Source of the DNA: Vibrio mimicus CAIM 602
GTDB lineage: Bacteria; Pseudomonadota; Gammaproteobacteria; Enterobacterales; Vibrionaceae
Direction of reading: 5' to 3'
NCBI RefSeq assembly: GCF_000338875.1
Contig: NZ_AOMO01000088.1
Location: 1-64,000 of the forward strand
DNA length: 64,000 nucleotides
How positions within the stretch are numbered: the first letter of the stretch is position 1; each line of letters opens with the position of its first letter. The position numbers were made by a program, and so were the translations under genes. This document shows positions 17,847 through 26,888 of this stretch, piece by piece. Below the pieces are notes generated by a model, which was given only the letters and a program-made list of their open reading frames with translations, did no database searches and was not told the origin of the DNA.

Positions 17847-19028
17847 TTGAATCACACTTTATGTTCACTCGCTCTACTTGGGTTTTCTATCTCAGCCGAG
17901 CCAATTTATCTTGAAGTCACAGAATTTGGCGCAATAGCGAATGATGGCATAGATGATTCAATTGCTTTTCAAAATGCACTGAATAAATTAGAACATGGTA
18001 ATATTCTTGTCATTCCTTCTGGTGAATATCAGATTTGCAAGACCATTTATTTAAAAGAAAAAAATGACATCGAAATTATTGGTCTAGCAAATAGCAAGTT
18101 GAAGAAATGTTCTGGTTTTAGTGGGGAATATTTATTAAGTGTTTTTTACACACAAAATCTTAAATTGCAGGGACTTATTTTTGAAGGATTAAACGACGGG
18201 GATCAGAATCCAATATGGGGGGAACAAGGCATCTATCTAGGTAGCACCAAAGGCTCTTTAGTGACTCAAAATCAATTCCATCGATTCGGTGATGCAGCAT
18301 TACGTATTACTACTGCAAGTCAGGATAACTCAGCCTCTCCGGGATCACAGTCGATCACCGTCAGTGATAATCGCTTCGAAAAATGCGCTCAAGTAACAAC
18401 CACTCAAGCAACCGTCGGTACCGAGATGGCTGGTACACAAAATATCATTGTTGATAACAACCAATTTATTGGATGTAAATTAAAGCTATCGGCACGAGCT
18501 GACACTCGTGGAGCTGAAGTGAAAAATAATCTTTTTGCGCATATCAATGGTACATCAAATGAAGTTAGTTATTATTCAGATGTTTCTTATATAAACAATC
18601 GCTTCTATGATATCCATGGTTTTGCTATCAACATTTATCCAAACTCTAGAACAACAAAAATTATTCAATGGGAAAACATATCTATTATTGGAAATACCTT
18701 TGATACCATTCAGCAAGGCATACGATTACAAAGCTTCAGCAAGCATGATGACGCAAACAAGCCCATTAAAAACATTCAAGTTAAAGAAAACCATTTCTCT
18801 AACATTTATTTTGGAAGTAATATTGAAAATCAATATAAAGCAATAATCAGAACGAATACTCAGGATAAAAATGTCTCTTTCGATGGTGTGAATATAGCGA
18901 ATAATCAATACCAATTAACGCCTTACAGCCAATTCACATCAATAGACACTAAAAGTACTTCAGTCACCATCAATAATAATTCTAGGTTATATGATAATAT
19001 AACCGACTCAAACACCATAAAAGAATAG
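17847..19028 (+). CDS. rbmB: RbmB, predicted pectate-lyase-like VPS depolymerase
   Basis: A 393-residue protein with a short signal peptide and a right-handed beta-helix pattern: an N-terminal pectate_lyase_3 motif (VTEFGAIANDGIDDSIAFQNAL, shown here in part as GAIANDGIDDS) and many NNxF-type coils (DNRFEKC, DNNQFIGC, NNRFYDI). V. cholerae RbmB is implicated in degrading VPS and releasing cells. The start is a TTG at 17847 with TGAGGA seven bases upstream; the nearby ATG at 17842 stops after two codons. The gene is clearly more AT-rich than rbmC and runs opposite to rbmA and rbmC. Confidence 0.82.
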   Translation: MNHTLCSLALLGFSISAEPIYLEVTEFGAIANDGIDDSIAFQNALNKLEHGNILVIPSGEYQICKTIYLKEKNDIEIIGLANSKLKKCSGFSGEYLLSVFYTQNLKLQGLIFEGLNDGDQNPIWGEQGIYLGSTKGSLVTQNQFHRFGDAALRITTASQDNSASPGSQSITVSDNRFEKCAQVTTTQATVGTEMAGTQNIIVDNNQFIGCKLKLSARADTRGAEVKNNLFAHINGTSNEVSYYSDVSYINNRFYDIHGFAINIYPNSRTTKIIQWENISIIGNTFDTIQQGIRLQSFSKHDDANKPIKNIQVKENHFSNIYFGSNIENQYKAIIRTNTQDKNVSFDGVNIANNQYQLTPYSQFTSIDTKSTSVTINNNSRLYDNITDSNTIKE

Positions 19029-19130
19029 CTTTTAAGAAGATATTAATGGTTTTATGTTTAAAAGAATCTAGGTGCTTTCATTAGCAATTATTTAAGTAAA
19101 GTGATCACATAATATTTAGTGTAGATTTTG

Positions 19131-19172
19131 TATATAAAAAATGGAAGAACCACTATGTCGAGGTTCTTCCAT
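19131..19172 (-). terminator. Rho-independent terminator of rbmA
   Basis: A perfect 11-bp stem ATGGAAGAACC/GGTTCTTCCAT (19172-19162 with 19151-19141) followed on the minus strand by TTTTTATATA. Confidence 0.85.
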
Positions 19173-19198
19173 GAATGGAGTAAGAAGAAACTACTCTG

Positions 19199-19990
19199 TT
19201 ATTTTTTTACTACAGTAATCGACTCTTCAACTCTTTTACCTGAGACAGTGTCAACAACTTGAGTATTAATCACATACTCACCAGCAGGGTAACTTTTATC
19301 CATCAAAATACCACGTACTTTTGAATATGTAGTTGATGCTGATACAGTCATTTTTTCTCTAGAGTTAACTGGGATAATCAATCCATTCGGACCAACAGCA
19401 GTTATCCAAAATTCTACTTCAGCATCAGTTTCACGTCCGTTATGAAGCGCAATAGTAAATGGTACATATCCACCTTCACTTTCAACGCTAGCAATTTCGA
19501 ACTGATTTTTTACTTCTACAGTCAAGCCATCAATATCTGGCAGGCTATTTAGCTCGATACCTTTCACAAATACTTCGTCAGCTTTGAATACTTCACCGTT
19601 TTCAGCAACAACTTGTAGCGATACTGTGTATTTACCATCAGCCATGTATTCTGGAATCCAGAAACCACGGGTTACATTCAACATGCGGCCGGTGCTTAGT
19701 GCATCTGATTCTTGCTGAGCAGTATCAACACCAACTACTGCTTTTGCAGGGAAATACATGCCTTCTGGACCTTTGACTGAAAGCCAGTACTTAAACTTAA
19801 CGCTTTCACAGCTTTCATTTGCAATATCTAACTGGCTTGAAATGTAACCACCAGTACTCGCAACTTGGCTCTGGTTTAATGTAATATCCGCCTCAATAAG
19901 AGGTAGTGTTTCACAATTAACTTCTGCAAAAGAAGCCGCTGAATATAGTAATGCTAGGCATGATGCCAAACATGAATGACGTATGTTCAT
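19199..19990 (-). CDS. rbmA: RbmA, biofilm matrix protein with two fibronectin type III domains
   Basis: RbmA is secreted and holds cells together by binding VPS as a dimer. The 263-residue protein has a signal peptide (to about residue 22, SFAEV) and two FnIII domains (about 23-140 and 155-263) that share internal similarity, for example PEGMYFPAKAVV with PNGLIIPVNSRE. The arginines implicated in glycan binding are in GRMLNVTRGFW and YSKVRG. The two domains are joined by a segment containing GLTVEVKNQFE. Many positions differ from the V. cholerae El Tor protein as I recall it. It has its own terminator and a 220-base AT-rich leader after vpsK. Confidence 0.92.
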   Translation of the reverse strand: MNIRHSCLASCLALLYSAASFAEVNCETLPLIEADITLNQSQVASTGGYISSQLDIANESCESVKFKYWLSVKGPEGMYFPAKAVVGVDTAQQESDALSTGRMLNVTRGFWIPEYMADGKYTVSLQVVAENGEVFKADEVFVKGIELNSLPDIDGLTVEVKNQFEIASVESEGGYVPFTIALHNGRETDAEVEFWITAVGPNGLIIPVNSREKMTVSASTTYSKVRGILMDKSYPAGEYVINTQVVDTVSGKRVEESITVVKK

Positions 19991-20210
19991 AATTATTCCT
20001 TGAATTTAGACAACCATTTATATAGGTATTGGTACACAACACAACTTCACAACAAGGCTAATTGATAACTATAGAAAATACATCACCCTTTTATGAAAGC
20101 ATTTGTATTTATCGAAAATAAGACAAATGTAAAATATCAAATCTAATAATTAATACTTAAATTAAAACAATCATAATATTCTTTATAAATACTAAAAACC
20201 AACCAACGTT

Positions 20211-20969
20211 TTATCTCTCCTTCGAAGAGTTAAACTTTTCCATGATCAATAACCATGCATATTTTGTATTGGTTTTTAAATAGCGCTTCCACATTCTTCC
20301 AGGCTCTTGCAATACACGATATAACCATTCCAGACCCACTTTCTGCATCCAAAGTGGAGCACGAGAAACATGCCCAGCGACGACATCAAATGTTCCACCA
20401 ACGCCCATGACAAAAGAAACGCCTAACTGTTCTTTCCAGCGATTGATGAAATTCTCTTTTTTGGGTGAGGTAATTGCGACAAAAAGCAGTTTTGCTCCAG
20501 ATTGGCGAATTTTCTCCACAATGGCTTGCTCGTCATCCCAAAAGTAACCATGGTGGTATCCTGCCATGATTAATTGAGGATGCTTTTCCTGCATGACCGC
20601 CGCCGTTTTCTCAACAATCTCAGGTTTGGCCCCAAGATAAAATACTGGCAACTGTTCAGTGGCAGCCATAGCATTTAATTCAAGGAATAAATCAACACCA
20701 GCTACACGTTCTGGTACTTTATGGCCCACAAATCGAGCCCCCCAGACAACGCCCATTCCATCAATATTGATGATATCGCACTCTTTCACGGATTGAGCCA
20801 ATTCCAAATCTGAGCGCATATTGACTAATTTCGCTACATTGACGACAACATGTTGAGTGAATTCTTGGCGTAGAATACGCTCGCGTATCAATCCGACAGT
20901 TTCACTCATTGAAGCCACATCCATTGGGCTGCCGAGAAAATTAATTCGTTGCAAGGTTGTGTTCCTCAT
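20211..20969 (-). CDS. vpsK: VpsK, WecG/TagA-family glycosyltransferase
   Basis: A 252-residue cytoplasmic enzyme of family GT26, typified by WecG (UDP-ManNAcA transferase) and TagA. Conserved features are NIDGMGVVWGARFVG, the VFYLGAKPE strand and the SPKKENFINRW motif, with a C-terminal amphipathic segment suited to membrane binding. It probably adds the hexosaminuronic acid made by VpsA and VpsB to the lipid-linked intermediate; that assignment is inference. It overlaps vpsJ by 29 bases and is the last gene of the vps-I operon. Confidence 0.9.
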   Translation of the reverse strand: MRNTTLQRINFLGSPMDVASMSETVGLIRERILRQEFTQHVVVNVAKLVNMRSDLELAQSVKECDIINIDGMGVVWGARFVGHKVPERVAGVDLFLELNAMAATEQLPVFYLGAKPEIVEKTAAVMQEKHPQLIMAGYHHGYFWDDEQAIVEKIRQSGAKLLFVAITSPKKENFINRWKEQLGVSFVMGVGGTFDVVAGHVSRAPLWMQKVGLEWLYRVLQEPGRMWKRYLKTNTKYAWLLIMEKFNSSKER

Positions 20970-22128
20970 TATTTCTTAGATAAAAACGGAAAGAAAAGTA
21001 CATCCACGCTTGAGTCCAGCGAGCATAGTGAATTCGGTTAACCCAATGTTTGTTGCGCTGATAAACGAACTGATCTCGCTCAGGCATATACAAAGTCTGT
21101 ATTGCGCGTTGAATCACCTGATTCGCCAATTGCTTATCACTTTCGCTCCCCCCCACCATTAGTAGGGTAATGATCGCTTGCGATACGGAATGTGGATCTA
21201 ATGGATAAGGGTTGTTGTGGTAATACTTAGCTGTACCATCCACTTCAAAAAGATGCTGTTTGTAAAAAATCAAGCCACGCTCAATTGCACTATCAAACTC
21301 AGAGGTCGATAAAGCGGTGCGCATCAAGTGCAAGGCTTCTAAGTTGTACCCCGTATGAAAGCCATCAATAAAGGTATGGTGGTGACGAGTCCCATATGCC
21401 CAACTCCCATCTTCAGCCTGCGCACTGACACTATTTCTAGCTATACGCAAAGCAAGTGCCATATAGTCAGAACGTTCGATTTCACGTCCAACCACAGTTA
21501 GCCAAGCAGCAGCCCATAGACTGGCATTATGCACAAAAGCACTTTCACCTGGGATGTAGGCAAAAAACTCCCCACTTTCATTTTCAGTATGTAAATGACG
21601 AGCAATAAAATGACCACTGCTAAGCGCAAGCTCCACCCAATCCGCTCGCCCAAGGAGATTACCTAATCGATGCAGGGCTCGGCTAACATAAACCGTAGTA
21701 ATGACATTAGGCTTGCCTTTAGGTACAAAAAAAGCACGAGCTTTCCAATCAAAGTGATACCCCCAACAAGCTCCATGCCATTGTTGCTCATCACAGCGTT
21801 GAGTAATCAACCACAATGCGAGTTGCTCTGCTTCCTCGAGCAAGGTTTTATCTTGAGTAACTAAATACTGTTCGATCAACCCAAGAATAAATAGAGCGAC
21901 ACCCTTAGGATTGCGAGCTTTACTTACCCCAAACCATGGCCGAAGGTTGATCGGCGAACGCTTAAAAAGCTGAATCCAAGCCAAACCAAAAGTGGAATCT
22001 TTACTCACTGGCATCCATGAAAACCAACTTGAGTTGAGCCCATCAAAAGGGTCATACCCAGCAAATTGTTCTGTTCGTGCTTTATCTAGCAAACATTGGC
22101 TGATATCGGCAATCGTACGTGATTTCAT
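20941..22128 (-). CDS. vpsJ: VpsJ, predicted alpha/alpha-toroid protein of VPS synthesis
   Basis: A 395-residue soluble protein made of repeated helix pairs with conserved aromatic residues (HGACWGYHFDW, DGSWAYGTRHHHTF, DGFHTGYNLEAL), a pattern of (alpha/alpha)6 toroid folds seen in glycoside hydrolases, epimerases and lyases. Histidine- and aspartate-rich motifs face what would be the cavity. In V. cholerae vpsJ is needed for wild-type VPS, but the reaction is not known. It overlaps vpsI by 4 bases and vpsK by 29. Confidence 0.8.
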   Translation of the reverse strand: MKSRTIADISQCLLDKARTEQFAGYDPFDGLNSSWFSWMPVSKDSTFGLAWIQLFKRSPINLRPWFGVSKARNPKGVALFILGLIEQYLVTQDKTLLEEAEQLALWLITQRCDEQQWHGACWGYHFDWKARAFFVPKGKPNVITTVYVSRALHRLGNLLGRADWVELALSSGHFIARHLHTENESGEFFAYIPGESAFVHNASLWAAAWLTVVGREIERSDYMALALRIARNSVSAQAEDGSWAYGTRHHHTFIDGFHTGYNLEALHLMRTALSTSEFDSAIERGLIFYKQHLFEVDGTAKYYHNNPYPLDPHSVSQAIITLLMVGGSESDKQLANQVIQRAIQTLYMPERDQFVYQRNKHWVNRIHYARWTQAWMYFSFRFYLRNNEEHNLATN

Positions 22129-23201
22129 TGTTTCAATAACTCGTCATAGACACTTTGCAAACGCGGTATCACTGCTTGCAAAGAAAAATTTTCGGTAAAT
22201 TTTTGCTTACCGGCTTCGGCTAAGCGTTGATTTTCTGCTCGTTGCTCAATCAAATCACCCAAAGCTTGTGCTAAACCATCTATATCACCCGCATCAATCA
22301 ATCGGCCTTGCTCACCGTCGGTAATCGCATCCGGGATTCCTCCTGCTCGGCTCGCAACCACAGGGATTTCAGCAGACATTGCTTCTATTACCCCCATTGG
22401 AAAGCCTTCGTTGTAACTGGGTAAACAGTAAATATCGGTTTGGGTCAGTAACTTGTTTTTGGCTTCCCCCGCTATCCACCCAAGACAGTGCACAGAACCA
22501 TTGAGCCCCAATTGGTTTGCCATTGCTTTGTAGATTTCAATCTCCCCATCACCTGCGAGATAAAGTTGTGCATCAGGGTAACGCTGTTTCACCTGAACAA
22601 ATGCTTGAATAAGATCGCCCACCCCTTTACGTGCGCCCAAACGCCCAAGAAATGCAACACGTCCAGGCTGAACTTGGCTGCGATCTAACTCCAAACTTGG
22701 TACTGCGTTATAGAGCACAGAAACCCTCTCGGTTCGACCAACTACTTGGTTCATCCATGTCAGCCACTGAGTTGATAGCACTAAAACATGATCCGCCATG
22801 ACAAATGTTTGTTGAATATGGCGTTGTAACGGTTCATCACACTCATCACGATAATAATCACGAAATTCCGCACCATGCAGATGAATGATGACTTTCCCTT
22901 TCAGTGCCTTAACTAAACGGACTATCACCGCTTTACGACGATAGCTACCTCGTGACGACATATGGATATGAACTAAACCCACACGATAGAAAACAAAGCA
23001 GTAAACCAAGTTCACCAAAGCAAAAATAAAGCGGAGTAGCATTCGCCACTTAACACCTTGATCTAGCGTTGAATGCGAGGCAATCAATCGAATTTGATTT
23101 GCCTCTAAAAACCCACACTCGGCATAAGTCGAGACAACTGTCGCCACACCACCTTGTCCTTTTCGATCAGTGGCTACCATTAAATTAATCGTTTTTCTCA
23201 C
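22125..23201 (-). CDS. vpsI: VpsI, GT4-family glycosyltransferase
   Basis: A 358-residue glycosyltransferase with the GT-B fold of family GT4: an N-terminal glycine-rich DRKGQGGVATVV acceptor loop and the C-terminal donor-site motif EGFPMGVIEAMSAEIPVV (E-x7-E). I start at GTG 23201, which overlaps the vpsH stop as GTGA and follows AAGGATGT; a longer frame starts at ATG 23222. It adds one sugar of the VPS repeat on the cytoplasmic face. Confidence 0.88.
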   Translation of the reverse strand: MRKTINLMVATDRKGQGGVATVVSTYAECGFLEANQIRLIASHSTLDQGVKWRMLLRFIFALVNLVYCFVFYRVGLVHIHMSSRGSYRRKAVIVRLVKALKGKVIIHLHGAEFRDYYRDECDEPLQRHIQQTFVMADHVLVLSTQWLTWMNQVVGRTERVSVLYNAVPSLELDRSQVQPGRVAFLGRLGARKGVGDLIQAFVQVKQRYPDAQLYLAGDGEIEIYKAMANQLGLNGSVHCLGWIAGEAKNKLLTQTDIYCLPSYNEGFPMGVIEAMSAEIPVVASRAGGIPDAITDGEQGRLIDAGDIDGLAQALGDLIEQRAENQRLAEAGKQKFTENFSLQAVIPRLQSVYDELLKQ

Positions 23202-24541
23202 ATCACATCCTTGATGGTACAAATCGCTTGACGAATCTTGCCATTCGCCGTTCGTTGAAGTTCCACTACAACTTCTACTGTTACCGTTATCGTTGCACCC
23301 AAACGTGCTTGGGTATTACCGATCAGTATTTTCTGCTGCTCCGTATCAAACAATTCAGAATCCGCAACAACTTTAACAATGATCTCTTGACGCTTATGTT
23401 GGACAAATTGACAAGCAATAATACCCGCGACACCTTTAGGAATATGGTTAAGGATATGAACCTTTTGCCCATCTTCACCAATCAAATAATCACCTATTCG
23501 TCCTTCAATACGATCAATAACAGGAAAAATTCGTCCACAGGGGCAGGTTTCATTTTCCGATAGATAAACGTGATCGCCAGTTTTGTAACGGATCAATGGG
23601 AAATAATGATTGTTGAAATTAGTACCAATCAATTCATAGCGACCTTGACCCGCCTCCACTAGCTCTACCTGAGAATAATCCGATAGCAGGTGGTAACGTC
23701 CATGTTCACATTGGCCAATAGCCGCTACTCGCTCAAATAAACCGTACCAATCAAAAACTTTGCAACCAAAACGTGTCTCGATCACTTGTCTATCCTCTTC
23801 AGACAAAGACTCTGAAGAGGTGATGATCGATTTCAGTTTGGATGGGTAATAGGTTTGATTCGTTTCCAAATAGCGTGCTAGAGCTGCAATCGATGAAGGG
23901 TAAGCTTGAATAACCTCTACACCAAAATCGACCATTGCTTGCAAATAACTGGGCATCGCTTTAGGGGTAAGATGGAATGAGGACATAATAATCATCTGCT
24001 CAAACCAAGAGTAACGCCAAAATGGGCCTTGTTTTTGACTCAGCGGAACGACCATGTCACCACGAATCCACGCCCTTTTATCACCTTTTCGATAACCCGC
24101 CCATACCATTTGTCTAGCGACAAAAGCTTGTTCACGAATTACTGAGCGCATATCTTGCAATATAGTGAGAGGTGTTCCTGTTGTACCGCTGGTTGCACCA
24201 TGTACCACTACAGAAGGCTTAACGCTTGAAATAAACTGCTCATGCTCGTGCCGTAATATCGTTTTATCCAGATATGGGAAAGCCTCAATTCCCGACCCAC
24301 TCTGTAATCCTAAATGCTGATAATACGGTACCTTTTCGCATGCATTCACTAATGTTTGTTGTAATTGCTGTTGTTGATATTGCGCTAAATGCGTTTTAGA
24401 AAATTCATTTTCTTGAATTTCTTTAAGCACTGCATACATCTCGCTATTTTCTCTGATCATTTTTCGCGATAACGCCCGTAGCGAAAGCATCAGGTTTTGC
24501 AGCCAGATCGGAGCTTTAACATAAAATGAACTGGTAAACAT
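23198..24541 (-). CDS. vpsH: VpsH, CapK/PaaK-like adenylate-forming protein
   Basis: A 447-residue member of the phenylacetate-CoA ligase/CapK branch of adenylate-forming enzymes. Visible motifs are the phosphate-binding loop GATSGTTGTPL (about residue 115), EDRQVIETRFGCKVFDWYG and YKTGDHVYLSENETCPCGR. CapK-type proteins in polysaccharide clusters may activate an acyl or amino-acid substituent; VPS carries a glycine amide on its uronic acid, so glycine activation is an attractive but unproven role. It begins directly at the stop of the preceding glycosyltransferase gene. Confidence 0.85.
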   Translation of the reverse strand: MFTSSFYVKAPIWLQNLMLSLRALSRKMIRENSEMYAVLKEIQENEFSKTHLAQYQQQQLQQTLVNACEKVPYYQHLGLQSGSGIEAFPYLDKTILRHEHEQFISSVKPSVVVHGATSGTTGTPLTILQDMRSVIREQAFVARQMVWAGYRKGDKRAWIRGDMVVPLSQKQGPFWRYSWFEQMIIMSSFHLTPKAMPSYLQAMVDFGVEVIQAYPSSIAALARYLETNQTYYPSKLKSIITSSESLSEEDRQVIETRFGCKVFDWYGLFERVAAIGQCEHGRYHLLSDYSQVELVEAGQGRYELIGTNFNNHYFPLIRYKTGDHVYLSENETCPCGRIFPVIDRIEGRIGDYLIGEDGQKVHILNHIPKGVAGIIACQFVQHKRQEIIVKVVADSELFDTEQQKILIGNTQARLGATITVTVEVVVELQRTANGKIRQAICTIKDVM

Positions 24542-25694
24542 CTATTTCATCGCCTCCATGAAGCTAAATTTTATTTTTCGTCTCCACGCAGGATTACTAA
24601 ATGCTACAGAAACTTTTTCATAAGCATTTTCCCCAAGAGTACGAGCCAATGTTTCATTAGAGAGTACTTCAATGATCGTTTCTGCATATTTTTCTGTATT
24701 TCCTAGAGGGATGAGCAAACCATTGATGCCATCATCAATAATTTCATTTGCAGACATAGATGAAAATGACAACGTAGGAAGCATATAATTCATCGACTCA
24801 AGTAGTGATACGCCAAATGGTTCAGCTAAAGAGGTAAGCATACTTAAATCAGCAGCAGACAAATATTCCGATACATTATTAACATGGCCTGGCATAAGAA
24901 TATCTTCTTGTAGATTTAATCTTTCTACTTCTGATGAATAAAAATCAAATAATTTACCCACACCAAGAAATACATATTTTATTTTAAGATTTGACTTCTT
25001 CTTTACATTTAAAATAACTTCAAGTGCCAAATCATGTCGTTTCATATCACGAAATGCTGCAACCATAACTACGATTTTATCGTAGCCACCAGATAAAAGT
25101 GTTGTTCTCAGATTAGCTGATTCTTTTTTCTCTTCTTGAATTTTATGTTTCTCTTTAACATCTATAGAGTTATAGACAACTTCAACTGGTTTGCTTGGTG
25201 GCAACTCTTTCGCAACAAACTTAGATATTGTCAAAAATGAATCAACACATAAACTGTAGAATATTTTTCTAATACGAGGGTACTTCAAGGCAGGAGGATA
25301 ACCATGCTCATGATAGATAACTTTAACGCCTAACAATTTTGCAATTATCGGAATTAGATATCGTTCATAACCAAATTGAACATAAATATATTCAACTTTA
25401 TTTTCTGCAATGATATTTTTTAGTAAATAAAAAAAAATTATGAAAATCCCATTTAGAGAAAGAATAATAATACAGTCTAAGATTATCATCTTTTATTTTA
25501 TCAACAAACAATGGTTTAGAAAGGCTAAAACGACTTTCCTCATGCTTAAATTTATTAGATGGTGATTCAATCGACGGTACAAACCAAATTACATTACATT
25601 CATCACGCAACTCATTTGCTAAATCTATTGTATATTTTTCAATAGGTGACCATGTATCACAAACAAATCCAGGAACGAATAAAACATTCTTCAT
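24542..25694 (-). pseudogene. GT4-family glycosyltransferase, split by a one-base frameshift in a nine-T run
   Basis: Two overlapping frames (25694-25398 and up to 24542) together form one GT4 enzyme. The first has the N-terminal start MKNVLFVPGFVC; the second has the E-x7-E donor motif EPFGVSLLESM. They meet at nine As on the plus strand (25429-25437). Removing one base gives an unbroken protein of about 383 residues reading NFFYLLKNIIAENKVEYIYV through the junction. Expression could persist by transcriptional slippage, or the extra base could be a mutation or base-call error. It overlaps the Wzy stop by 4 bases. The gene is AT-rich like its neighbours. Confidence 0.8.
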
Positions 25695-26863
25695 TTCTCA
25701 TACCTATGCATTTGATAATTTGCAGAAAGCACCAACATCAAAAAGAGTATTGCAGGAGTCTTAACACTTAAAGAATTGTTAGTAATACTTGCGAGAATAA
25801 AGACACCAATCATCACCATTAAAGGCATTTTCCATTGAGTTAAATGCATAAAAAGGCCTAATAATCCAAAAATTAATAATACAGCAAGCGGTAGGCCAAA
25901 CTTCAAAATCCAATCAATAAAGAAATTCTCAACAACCAACACTCCAGATATATAGAAAATATTATCTAGAAATTGTCGAGACGCGCCGAAAATCCATTCA
26001 CCGAAAGATAGCTCATCTAATAGAATAAAAACATCAAATCTGGCCTGAGCACTATTATCAACATACAACTTGCTCAGTATTCTCTCTGATATCCCAGTGT
26101 ACAAAACAATGTAAATCAAAAAAATCACACAAATAAAAACAATTAATTGAGTTACAGCTAGTTTCATTTTTGACGTTTTAACACCAATAGTTAAAAACTG
26201 ATAAAGTGCAGGTAATGAAACCACTATCAGACCGATAACAAATGCCCCCATAGAACCTCTCCCTCCAAAACAGAAAAGAGCTAGAAGTGCGGTAGATATA
26301 TATATTATGGGTGGAACTTTTGTTTTATCACTCAATGCTAAAGCCAATGTGGCTGTAATTAGCGCATTATTTAAAGGGTGAGCCATAAAAGCGGTAGAGC
26401 GAAAAAATGAAAAACTTGAAAACTCAACCGGTATAATACTTTTCGAAAGAATAAATTCCAAAATAGCTAAAAGTGAATTTATAAAAATGAAGCATGCCAT
26501 TACACGAATAAGGGTTTCTTTATATTTATCATTTAAGCTAATAACCAAAGACACAAGAACTAATGGTGAGAATATAGTATCAATCATATATGCCATGCCT
26601 GATGTCCCAAATCTATAAAGGCCATAGCACATAACAATAATCGTGGCACTCATTGCCATTAACCAATATTTCCTTACATTTCCCAGCCTATGAAGAAAAC
26701 CACTCACACCAATTCTAGCTAGATTTAACAAAAATATAGCTAACAGAATGTAAGAATAAACGTGTATCTTAAATAAAACAAAACCACCTTCAGAGACATA
26801 TTGAATTCCAATCACCTCTAAAAGATATGCCCCAAAAAATAAGCAAGAGATAAAACAACACAT
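25691..26863 (-). CDS. Wzy-like polysaccharide polymerase (vpsF position)
   Basis: A 390-residue protein with about eleven hydrophobic segments and a large loop near residues 240-300, the usual form of O-antigen/exopolysaccharide polymerases (EpsG/Wzy). Sequence conservation in this group is poor, so the call rests on topology and on position between flippase and glycosyltransferase genes. It would polymerise flipped repeat units at the periplasmic face. V. cholerae vpsF occupies this slot, but I cannot confirm orthology. The start is ATG 26863, 23 bases after the flippase stop. Confidence 0.7.
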   Translation of the reverse strand: MCCFISCLFFGAYLLEVIGIQYVSEGGFVLFKIHVYSYILLAIFLLNLARIGVSGFLHRLGNVRKYWLMAMSATIIVMCYGLYRFGTSGMAYMIDTIFSPLVLVSLVISLNDKYKETLIRVMACFIFINSLLAILEFILSKSIIPVEFSSFSFFRSTAFMAHPLNNALITATLALALSDKTKVPPIIYISTALLALFCFGGRGSMGAFVIGLIVVSLPALYQFLTIGVKTSKMKLAVTQLIVFICVIFLIYIVLYTGISERILSKLYVDNSAQARFDVFILLDELSFGEWIFGASRQFLDNIFYISGVLVVENFFIDWILKFGLPLAVLLIFGLLGLFMHLTQWKMPLMVMIGVFILASITNNSLSVKTPAILFLMLVLSANYQMHRYEK

Positions 26864-26888
26864 AGCCAGTAAAAAATAAACTTTTCGC

